Source: an uncultured Chitinophaga sp. (GTDB lineage: Bacteria; Bacteroidota; Bacteroidia; Cytophagales; Cyclobacteriaceae). Taken from it: a stretch of DNA of 64,000 bases. The stretch is taken from positions 2,108,001-2,172,000 of the forward strand of contig CABHOK010000003.1 in the NCBI GenBank assembly GCA_902168205.1. Direction: 5' to 3'. Of the stretch, positions 26,486 to 34,458 are shown one piece after another. Under the pieces are notes generated by a model, which saw only the letters and a list, made by a program, of their open reading frames with translations, was not told the DNA's origin and ran no database searches. The position numbers and the translations under genes were made by a program. Positions within the stretch are counted from its first letter, which is position 1, and each line of letters begins with the position of its first letter.

Positions 26486-26513
26486 ATGTCGGGTGTAAAT
26501 GCCCGACATTTTT
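26486..26513 (+). terminator. Rho-independent terminator of the keto-sugar operon
   Basis: ATGTCGGG (26486-26493) pairs with CCCGACAT (26502-26509) around TGTAAATG, followed by TTTTGTTTT. Confidence 0.8.
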
Positions 26514-26569
26514 GTTTTATACCGATAGCTATTTTACTTTGACACCACGTTTCACCTTATCGATACACT

Positions 26570-26938
26570 ATGCGTGTTGTCAACTTCATTCTGGCCATTA
26601 TGTTCCTGGGCTTTGCCTTTTTACAACTCAATGATCCTGATCCTGCTCTCTGGATTGTGATCTACGGAGTAATGGCCGTGTTCTGCATTACTGCCATGTT
26701 CGAAGTTTACTCACGCAAGGCCATTCTCGCGGTGATGATCATTTATGGCATCTATAGCCTGTTCTATATACCCGGAGTAATGGAATGGCTGCAGCAGGAA
26801 GATCGGTCAGCCCTGTTTGATGATGTGGCAAAAATGGAACACCTCTACATCGAAGAGTCGCGCGAATTCCTCGGCCTTCTTATTTGTATTGTTGTGCTGG
26901 CATTCTACCTGTATCGCTCCGGTAAGCGGAGTAAGTAA
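26570..26938 (+). CDS. TMEM220-like small integral membrane protein
   Basis: 122 aa with four hydrophobic helices (FILAIMFLGFAFLQL, LWIVIYGVMAVFCITAMF, AILAVMIIYGIYSLFYI, FLGLLICIVVLAFYLY). The FLQLNDPDPALWIVIY signature is characteristic of the transmembrane 220 family, whose function is not known in bacteria. A single gene between the terminator at 26486 and the glucan operon. Confidence 0.75.
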   Translation: MRVVNFILAIMFLGFAFLQLNDPDPALWIVIYGVMAVFCITAMFEVYSRKAILAVMIIYGIYSLFYIPGVMEWLQQEDRSALFDDVAKMEHLYIEESREFLGLLICIVVLAFYLYRSGKRSK

Positions 26939-27041
26939 AGGAGCAGCCTATAGCGGGTAACAACAGTGTGAACCTACTGTGAATCATATTCATGCAACAA
27001 GTAATCTTAATATTAAAATCAATTTTGTCTACAGGATCAAT

Positions 27042-27062
27042 TAACGCAAATCTTCCGGTAAT
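27042..27062 (+). promoter_or_regulatory. Second copy of the TAACGCAA...TTCCGGTAAT motif
   Basis: TAACGCAAATC-TTCCGGTAAT lies 29 bp upstream of the GH13 start. It matches 18347-18368 except for one missing base and one substitution in the centre. If bound, the protein would sit close to the promoter of the amylase-glucan operon. Confidence 0.45.
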
Positions 27063-27091
27063 CCTTTTCAATTTATTATCTTCATGTCTTT

Positions 27092-28891
27092 ATGAGAAGA
27101 ATTTTTGTGTTCCTTTTTACAGTCGGCCTGCTGGCATGCTGTTCTAGATCAAAAGAGAAAATTCCACCAGTAATGCCTATGGAAAAGTCTTCAGGGAAGG
27201 TTGTCATATACCAGCTCATGACACGCCTTTTTGGAAATAAAAATACAACGAACAAACCCTATGGTACCATCGAAGAAAATGGTGTGGGTAAGTTTAACGA
27301 TATTAATCCGGCTGCACTGCGGTCGTTAAAAACAATGGGCATCACGCACGTGTGGTATACCGGTGTTATTGAACATGCTGTACTGACAGACTATACGAAA
27401 TATGGTATAGCACTGGACGATGCCGATGTAGTGAAAGGACGTGCCGGATCACCGTATGCTATCAAAGATTACTACGATGTTAATCCCGATCTGGCCAACG
27501 ATGTTGCCAATCGCATGACTGAGTTTGAACACCTGGTAGATCGCACGCATGCCGAAGGTTTAAAAGTGATCATCGACTTTGTACCGAACCATGTAGCGCG
27601 CTCCTATAAATCGGATAAGAAACCGGCCGGTGTAAAAGACCTCGGTGAAACCGATGATAAAAATGTAGCGTTCAGTGCCTCGAATAATTTTTACTATTTA
27701 CCCGGACAATCATTCCATGTACCGGCAGGCTATAAACCGCTTGGCCCGAATGCATTCCCCACGCTTGATGGTAAATATGATGAGACACCTGCGAAAGTTA
27801 CGGGCAACGATCAGTTTACAGCAAGCCCTGGAGTAAACGAATGGTTTGAGACCGTAAAACTGAATTACGGTGTAGACATTCAGAACGGGCGCAGAACATT
27901 TTTCGATCCGGTGCCTGACACGTGGGTAAAGATGAAAGATATACTGGTGTTCTGGGCGAATAAAAAAGTCGATGGCTTTCGCTGCGATATGGCCGAGATG
28001 GTGCCGGTTGAATTCTGGAACTGGGCTATACCACAGGTGAAGGAAGTAAATAAAGATATAGTCTTCATTGCCGAGATATATAACCCGGCACAGTACAACA
28101 ACTACATCAACAACGGTCAGTTCGATTACCTGTATGATAAGGTGCAGCTATACGATACATTGCGTTTACTGGTGCGCGGTGAGCGTAGCACAGCTGATAT
28201 CCATGCTATATACCAGACACAGGAGAATATACACCCGAACATGCTGCACTTCCTGGAGAACCACGATGAACAACGCATCGCGTCACCGTTCTTCGCGGGC
28301 GATCCGTGGAAAGCTATACCAGCCATGGTGATCAGCGCTACATTGGACAATGGTCCGGTAATGATATACTTTGGACAAGAGGTAGGAGAGGCCGGTGCCG
28401 GTGCCGAAGGATTTTCAAGTGAAGATGGTCGCACCACCATCTTTGATTACTGGGGTGTACCTCAACATCAGAAATGGATGAACGGTGGCAAGTTCGATGG
28501 CGACTCGCTGTCGATGGAACAGAAACAGCTTCGTTCATTCTATAGCGACCTGTTAACGCTGTCCTCTAAAAATCCTGCGCTGGTGGATGGTGAATATGCA
28601 GACCTGACAGCATCCAATATAGCAGCTGGTAATTTTACCGATAAAGTACACGCCTTTATGCGCTTCGCTGGCGAGGAACGGTTGCTGATACTGACGAGCT
28701 TTAACGCTGCACCGCTCCCGGTAAAAGTGCAGGTGCCCAAAGATATATTTACCCGTGCCGGATTAGACCCGGCCGCAAACTATATAGCCCGCGACTTGTT
28801 ATGGAGGGAGGCAGAGGTTGGTTTCGACCAGAACCTCGCGTTTCAATTAACACTGAAACCCTATAGCTCGTTTATCTTCAAGATAAAATAG
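27092..28891 (+). CDS. GH13 alpha-amylase-family lipoprotein
   Basis: 599 aa. Lipoprotein signal (MRRIFVFLFTVGLLACC), so the enzyme acts in the periplasm or on the cell surface. The (beta/alpha)8 catalytic domain keeps all GH13 regions: region I VIIDFVPNHV, nucleophile D299 in GFRCDMAEM, acid/base E328 in FIAEIYNP and transition-state stabiliser D392 in ENHDEQRI. A C-terminal beta domain follows (~510-599). It should release maltose or short maltodextrins from alpha-glucan. As first gene of the glgE locus it is a plausible source of maltose for the maltokinase two genes later. Confidence 0.88.
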   Translation: MRRIFVFLFTVGLLACCSRSKEKIPPVMPMEKSSGKVVIYQLMTRLFGNKNTTNKPYGTIEENGVGKFNDINPAALRSLKTMGITHVWYTGVIEHAVLTDYTKYGIALDDADVVKGRAGSPYAIKDYYDVNPDLANDVANRMTEFEHLVDRTHAEGLKVIIDFVPNHVARSYKSDKKPAGVKDLGETDDKNVAFSASNNFYYLPGQSFHVPAGYKPLGPNAFPTLDGKYDETPAKVTGNDQFTASPGVNEWFETVKLNYGVDIQNGRRTFFDPVPDTWVKMKDILVFWANKKVDGFRCDMAEMVPVEFWNWAIPQVKEVNKDIVFIAEIYNPAQYNNYINNGQFDYLYDKVQLYDTLRLLVRGERSTADIHAIYQTQENIHPNMLHFLENHDEQRIASPFFAGDPWKAIPAMVISATLDNGPVMIYFGQEVGEAGAGAEGFSSEDGRTTIFDYWGVPQHQKWMNGGKFDGDSLSMEQKQLRSFYSDLLTLSSKNPALVDGEYADLTASNIAAGNFTDKVHAFMRFAGEERLLILTSFNAAPLPVKVQVPKDIFTRAGLDPAANYIARDLLWREAEVGFDQNLAFQLTLKPYSSFIFKIK

Positions 28892-28972
28892 GGCAGGGTA
28901 TATAATTATGGATATATAAAAAGTATAGAACGCTACCCGATTGATAGTAAACGTTCATTAAAAATTAGCCCG

Positions 28973-30919
28973 ATGCAAGAACACAGAGGACAGTCCAGAG
29001 TAATGATTGAAAACGTGCAGCCGCAGGTAGACGGAGGGTTGTACGCGGCAAAGCGAACCGTTGGTGAACGGGTAGATGTTACGGCTGATATATTTGGCGA
29101 TGGTCATGATCACATCCGCGCGCACGTATGGTATAAACGCGATGGTGATGCCGAATGGAGTATTGTGGAGATGCTGCCTGTAATGAACGATTCATGGAAG
29201 GGTTCTTTTTACGTGCAGCAAAGAGGTATATATCTGTTTACTGTGGTAGCGTGGGTAGATCATCTCGAAACCTGGTATGACGGATTCAAAAAGAAAGCAG
29301 CTGCGCATGTTGATGTAAGAACAGAATTGCTCGAAGGCGTTATCATGCTGAAGAAACTCGCTGGCGATAGGAATAATGAACTGCAGCACGCAGCTAAAAA
29401 ACTCGAAGAGCACTATAACGCAGCCGTGGAGCATGTACTCAGCGAAGAGTTTAAAGAAATCGTGCATCATTACCCGCTTATTGAATTCGAAACACAGTAT
29501 GATAAAGTACTGCCGGTGGTAGTAGAGCATAAAAAAGCAAACTTCTCTACCTGGTATGAATTGTTTCCACGGTCCGCATCGCTCGAAGGTAAACACGGAA
29601 CGTTTCAGGATGTTATCAAACTGTTGCCGCGTGTAGCGTCCATGGGTTTTGATGTACTGTATCTTCCGCCTATACATCCTATCGGTAAAGTAAACCGCAA
29701 GGGTAAAAATAACAATGTAAAGTCAGAGCCGGGCGAACCGGGTTCACCGTGGGCCATTGGCAGTGATGAAGGTGGACATAAATCTATACTCCCGGAGCTG
29801 GGCACGTTAGACGATTACAAACGACTGATCCAGGAGGCAAAAAAATATCACATCGATATAGCACTAGATCTTGCGTTTCAATGCGCGCCCGATCATCCGT
29901 ATGTAAAAGAACATCCCCAGTGGTTCAAACAACGTCCGGATGGAACGATACAGTATGCTGAAAATCCCCCGAAGAAATACCAGGATATATACCCTTTTAA
30001 TTTTGAGACAGACGACTGGATAGCGCTGTGGCAGGAGTTGAAATCGGTGATCACCTTCTGGATCGATCAGGGCGTACAAATATTCCGTGTCGATAATCCA
30101 CATACCAAGCCTATACCATTCTGGCAGTGGGCAATTGCCGAAGTGAATAAACTATATCCGGATATAATCTTCTTATCAGAAGCATTTACACGTCCGCGAA
30201 TCATGGCTTCGCTTGCCAAGATCGGGTTCACACAAGGTTATACATACTTTACCTGGCGCGTGAGTAAAGCCGAGCTGACGGAGTATATGAATGAGCTGGT
30301 ATACGGCCCATCGCGCAATTACTTCCGTCCGAATTTCTGGCCGAACACACCGGATATACTTCCGTGGCATTTGCAGCACCAGGGAGAGAATGTATTTATC
30401 ATCCGCTTTGCACTGGCCGCTACATTGTCATCCAACTATGGTATGTATGGTCCGGCCTACGAGTTCTACGACAACGTGCCGACGGAAGGCAAAGAAGAAT
30501 ACTATAATTCCGAGAAATACGAAATCAAGCAGCACGACTGGAAGCGCACCAATCGAATGACCGACATCATTACGATTGTAAACCGCGCGCGTAAAGAACA
30601 TGCCGCTCTTCAATCAACCTGGAACATTCATTTCTGTTTTATCGAGAATCCGAACCTCTTCGCGTATCTCAAAGCTACAGATGATCTTTCCAGCATTATA
30701 CTCGTTGTGGTAAATCTCGATCCGCATGGCCGTCAGTCAGGCTATGTACAATTACCCAAGCACATTCTGAACATCGGTGATCGCGTCAATGTAAAACTGC
30801 ATGACCTGATGACGGATGATCACTATACCTGGACACAGGAGTGGAACTATGTGGAGATCGATCCCTATAAAATGCCATTTCATTTGTTCAGACTGGCAGT
30901 ACACGAATCATATATGTAA
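28973..30919 (+). CDS. glgE: Alpha-1,4-glucan:maltose-1-phosphate maltosyltransferase
   Basis: 648 aa, typical GlgE length (GH13 subfamily 3). An N-terminal beta-sandwich and helical insert (~1-205) precede the catalytic barrel: FDVLYLPPIHPIGKVNRKGKN, DIALDLAFQCAPDHPYV, nucleophile D374 in FRVDNPHTKPIPFW and acid/base E403 in FLSEAFTRP. It extends linear alpha-1,4-glucan with maltosyl units from maltose 1-phosphate. The downstream gene, three bases away, encodes the maltokinase that makes the donor, and glgB adds branches. Cytoplasmic. Confidence 0.95.
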   Translation: MQEHRGQSRVMIENVQPQVDGGLYAAKRTVGERVDVTADIFGDGHDHIRAHVWYKRDGDAEWSIVEMLPVMNDSWKGSFYVQQRGIYLFTVVAWVDHLETWYDGFKKKAAAHVDVRTELLEGVIMLKKLAGDRNNELQHAAKKLEEHYNAAVEHVLSEEFKEIVHHYPLIEFETQYDKVLPVVVEHKKANFSTWYELFPRSASLEGKHGTFQDVIKLLPRVASMGFDVLYLPPIHPIGKVNRKGKNNNVKSEPGEPGSPWAIGSDEGGHKSILPELGTLDDYKRLIQEAKKYHIDIALDLAFQCAPDHPYVKEHPQWFKQRPDGTIQYAENPPKKYQDIYPFNFETDDWIALWQELKSVITFWIDQGVQIFRVDNPHTKPIPFWQWAIAEVNKLYPDIIFLSEAFTRPRIMASLAKIGFTQGYTYFTWRVSKAELTEYMNELVYGPSRNYFRPNFWPNTPDILPWHLQHQGENVFIIRFALAATLSSNYGMYGPAYEFYDNVPTEGKEEYYNSEKYEIKQHDWKRTNRMTDIITIVNRARKEHAALQSTWNIHFCFIENPNLFAYLKATDDLSSIILVVVNLDPHGRQSGYVQLPKHILNIGDRVNVKLHDLMTDDHYTWTQEWNYVEIDPYKMPFHLFRLAVHESYM

Positions 30920-30922
30920 CAC

Positions 30923-33900
30923 ATGAGTACACCTATCAAATCCGGAGAACCTCTTTGGTTTAAGGACGCAGTCATTTACGAAGTATCGGTTCGCGCATTT
31001 TACGATAGCAATGGCGATGGTATAGGAGATTTTCCCGGGTTGATCCAGAAGCTGGATTATCTCGAAGATCTTGGTATCAATACCTTGTGGTTACTGCCAT
31101 TCTATCCATCACCGTTAAAAGATGATGGCTTTGACGTGTCCGATCATACCGATGTCCATCCGGATTATGGTACACTCGCTGACTTCAAACAATTTCTGAA
31201 AGAAGCACACCGCAGAGGTATACGCGTTATCATTGAACTTATACTCAATCATACGTCCGATCAGCATCCGTGGTTCAAGCGCTCGCGCAAAGCGAAGGCA
31301 GGCTCACGCTATCGCGATCTCTATGTATGGAGTGATACGACCGATCGCTACAAAGAAGCGCGTGTCATGTTCTCCGATGCCGAAGCATCCAACTGGACAT
31401 GGGACACCGAAGCGCGCGCCTACTACTGGCATCGTTTCTACCGCCATCAACCCGAGTTGAACTTCGAGAATGCCGAAGTACAAATGGAAATGATCAAGGT
31501 GGTTGACTTCTGGATGAAGTTAGGTGTGGATGGATTTCGCTTAGGCTCGGTTGCTTTTCTCTTCGAAGAAGAAGGTACCAGCTGCGAGAACCTTCCGCAG
31601 ACACACGTGTTCCTCAAGAAGCTTCGTGCGCACATCGATAAGAACTATAAAGATAAAGTACTCATTGCCGAAGCCAACCTCTGGCCTGAAGATGCAGCAA
31701 CTTACTTTGGTGGAGGTGAAGAGTGCCACATGAACTTTAACTTTCCCCTGATGCCGCGCATGTTCCTCGCGCTGCGTACAGAAGACAGTTACCCGATTGT
31801 TGACATCATTGAGCAAACGCCTGTAACACCTCCCAATTGCCAGTGGGTTGTTTTCCTCCGGAACCACGATGAACTCGGTTTGGAAATGGTAACGGAAGAA
31901 GAGAAAGATTATTTACTCAAAGCCTATGCGAGCGATCCGAACTCCAAAGTAAATACCGGTATACGCAGACGTTTGGCTCCCATGCTGAACAACGATCGCA
32001 GAAAGATCGAGCTTTTATATACTATATTATTTTCATTGCCCGGTACACCAGTTATATACTATGGCGATGAAATCGGTATGGGCGATAATATATACCTGGG
32101 CGATCGCTTTGGTGTACGCACGCCCATGCAGTGGAACATGAACCTCAACGCAGGTTTCTCTACCGCGAACCCGCAGCGCTTGTTCCTGCCCATTATTACC
32201 GACCCGGTATATCGTTATGAATCTGTAAACGTGGCTACTGAAGAAGAGAATCCTTCTTCGCTGCTATGGTGGTTAAAACACGTTATGGCTATGCGCAAAC
32301 GCCTCAATATCTTCGGACGAGGCACCATGAAATTTATTGAGAGTAACAACGCCAAAGTGCTGGCCTTTGCGCGTACCGATGAGAAGCAACAGATCATCGT
32401 TGTGGCAAACCTTTCACAGTTTTCGCAGGCCGCTATATTGAATCTGGCCGAGTTCAGAGATTGTGATATGACGGAAGCATTCAGTCAGAATCGTTTCATG
32501 AATGTAGGCGATGGTGATTACCCGATTACCATTGGTCCTTATGGATACTTCTGGTTCCAGGCTGATACACCGGAGAAGAAAGAGAAAGCCGATGCCAGCG
32601 GAGAGTTACCGCTGATACGCACCGATATATCGTGGGAACGTTTACTCGATAACTATAACGAAGTACGTAACCTGGAACGAAAAATTCTGCCACCGTTCAT
32701 GCGTAAGTGCCGGTGGTTTGGCGGTAAAGCAAAAGTGATCAGCAAGATCGCTATTCATAAAACTATACCGATGAAGGTGGAGGGTGATACGCATTACCTC
32801 ACCATCATCGAAGTACATTACGTGCAGCGTTTGCCAGAGCTATATTTCCTGCCGCTCACCTTTGTGCCGTCTGATAATATCCTCGAGCGCGTGGAATATA
32901 CCGTGCAAAGTGTAGTGTGCCGTGCCGAGATACAGGGCCGTTCCGGCTTTATCATGGATAGCAGTTACGATAAAGTTTTCCGCGACTTCCTGTTCATGAG
33001 CATGGAGAAAGAAGTGCGGTTGAAAGATGACAGTGGTGGCGAACTTGAATTCAACTCAAGTGTATTTGCCAAACTGGGCAAGAATAAAAAAGTAGACTCG
33101 AAGATCCTGAAGACCGATCAGAGTAACACCGCGATCATCTATAATGACGAGTACTTCTTCAAGTTCTATCGTAAATTGGAGAAAGAGATTAATCCTGATC
33201 TGGAAATTATCCGCTTCTTATCCGAGCATACTACATTTCAGAACTGTCCTAAATATGCGGGCAGCATTGAGTATCACGATAGCGAAGGCAACACGATTGT
33301 ATTCGGATTGCTGCAGGAGAAAGTAGAGAACCAGGGTGAAGCGTGGGCGATGTCTGTGGATTCAGTCGGGCGTTTCTATGAGCGTGTAATGGCGAAAGGT
33401 AAAGCAGTAAAATTACCCAAGCTCATCAACCGTTCTGCTATAAAATTTGAAGACTCACCGGAGATCATACAGGAGTTGATTGGTCGTGGTTTCTATGAAC
33501 GCATTGTGCGTTTAGGACAACGCACTGCCGAGATGCATATAGCGCTCGCGTCTGATGCATCAAACCCTGCTTTTACAACCGAGAAGTTTACAGCAAACTA
33601 CCAGCGCTCCATGTATTCATCGTTGCGTAAAATGGTGCGCGATCGTTTCAGCCTGCTGGAGGCTACATTGCCCAAACTTGATCCGCAGGTACAGGAGCTT
33701 GCTAAAAAGATACTCGCACTGGAAGATGATATACTCGAGTGCTTCAGCGAAATATACCAGGTAAAGATTACAGCCGTTAAAACACGTATCCACGGCGATT
33801 ACCATTTGGGACAAGTGTTGTTTACGGGTAAAGATTTTGTGATCATTGATTTCGAGGGCGAACCGGGGCTGGCTTTCAGTGAAAGACGTTTGAAACGCAG

Positions 33901-34267
33901 TCCGCTGAAAGACGTAGCGGGTATGATGCGCTCCATTCACTATGCAGCCTTCGGAAAAATATTGCTCAACGAAAATTACCGCGACCGCGACCTGGAGTTC
34001 CTGGAATCATGGGCAGAACAGTGGCAACACTATATCGGGCGCTATTATTTAGGATCCTACATGGATCGTATGGGAATGGGCACGGTATTATCGGAAGAGC
34101 ATGATATCCTGCTGAGGACATTTCTACTCGAAAAGGCGATCTATGAACTTGGCTATGAGCTGAACGGTCGTCCGGATTGGACAGTAATTCCACTGCGGGG
34201 GATTTACTATCACATGAAGCGGTTCCAGGAGGAGAAGGAGGAGAGGAAGGAGACAAGGAAGAAGTGA
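30923..34267 (+). CDS. treS: TreS-Pep2 fusion: trehalose-synthase-like domain (nucleophile lost) + maltokinase
   Basis: 1114 aa. Residues ~10-560 are a TreS-type GH13 domain; ~600-1105 are a Pep2/maltokinase domain (FMRKCRWFGGKAK, IHGDYHLGQVLFTGKDFVIIDFEGEPG, the kinase-like catalytic loop and DFE metal motif). TreS interconverts trehalose and maltose; Pep2 phosphorylates maltose for GlgE. Oddity: region II reads GFRLG208SVAFL where family members have GFRLD, so the catalytic nucleophile is absent. Region I has E105 in place of Asp, and NMNLNAGFS replaces the usual SPDRNAGFS. E250 and D316 remain. The TreS half is probably inactive or altered; the kinase half looks intact. Three bases separate it from glgE. 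Confidence 0.9.
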   Translation: MSTPIKSGEPLWFKDAVIYEVSVRAFYDSNGDGIGDFPGLIQKLDYLEDLGINTLWLLPFYPSPLKDDGFDVSDHTDVHPDYGTLADFKQFLKEAHRRGIRVIIELILNHTSDQHPWFKRSRKAKAGSRYRDLYVWSDTTDRYKEARVMFSDAEASNWTWDTEARAYYWHRFYRHQPELNFENAEVQMEMIKVVDFWMKLGVDGFRLGSVAFLFEEEGTSCENLPQTHVFLKKLRAHIDKNYKDKVLIAEANLWPEDAATYFGGGEECHMNFNFPLMPRMFLALRTEDSYPIVDIIEQTPVTPPNCQWVVFLRNHDELGLEMVTEEEKDYLLKAYASDPNSKVNTGIRRRLAPMLNNDRRKIELLYTILFSLPGTPVIYYGDEIGMGDNIYLGDRFGVRTPMQWNMNLNAGFSTANPQRLFLPIITDPVYRYESVNVATEEENPSSLLWWLKHVMAMRKRLNIFGRGTMKFIESNNAKVLAFARTDEKQQIIVVANLSQFSQAAILNLAEFRDCDMTEAFSQNRFMNVGDGDYPITIGPYGYFWFQADTPEKKEKADASGELPLIRTDISWERLLDNYNEVRNLERKILPPFMRKCRWFGGKAKVISKIAIHKTIPMKVEGDTHYLTIIEVHYVQRLPELYFLPLTFVPSDNILERVEYTVQSVVCRAEIQGRSGFIMDSSYDKVFRDFLFMSMEKEVRLKDDSGGELEFNSSVFAKLGKNKKVDSKILKTDQSNTAIIYNDEYFFKFYRKLEKEINPDLEIIRFLSEHTTFQNCPKYAGSIEYHDSEGNTIVFGLLQEKVENQGEAWAMSVDSVGRFYERVMAKGKAVKLPKLINRSAIKFEDSPEIIQELIGRGFYERIVRLGQRTAEMHIALASDASNPAFTTEKFTANYQRSMYSSLRKMVRDRFSLLEATLPKLDPQVQELAKKILALEDDILECFSEIYQVKITAVKTRIHGDYHLGQVLFTGKDFVIIDFEGEPGLAFSERRLKRSPLKDVAGMMRSIHYAAFGKILLNENYRDRDLEFLESWAEQWQHYIGRYYLGSYMDRMGMGTVLSEEHDILLRTFLLEKAIYELGYELNGRPDWTVIPLRGIYYHMKRFQEEKEERKETRKK

Positions 34268-34305
34268 AGAATTTAGAAGAATTCAGAAGTAAGAAGTAAG
34301 ATATT

Positions 34306-34364
34306 AAGAAGTAAGAAGTAAGAAGTAAGAAGTAAGAAGTAAGAAGTAAGAAGTAAGAAGTAAG
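34306..34364. repeat. Heptanucleotide tandem array (AAGAAGT, about 8.4 units)
   Basis: About eight perfect copies of AAGAAGT in a row, preceded by two partial copies (34285-34300). It lies between treS and the glgB start at 34459, outside any accepted gene. The period is not a multiple of three, and the array is prone to slippage. A minus-strand reading frame through it (LLLTSYF repeats) is an artefact. Confidence 0.9.
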
Positions 34365-34458
34365 ATATATAGCAGGGTGAGGAGGGATGTGCGAGCTGAA
34401 TGGTATAGCGACTCTTACTTTTGTATTGGTAATTTTTTTAGAAGCAATCCACGGCACC

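Noticed and set aside
34306-34364. CRISPR-like repeat array
   Set aside because: The units are only 7 bp and directly adjacent, without spacers; this is a microsatellite, and no cas genes are nearby.
34387-34458. Upstream extension of GlgB
   Set aside because: The added 24 residues are hydrophobic and unlike GlgB N-termini; they read out of the repeat region.
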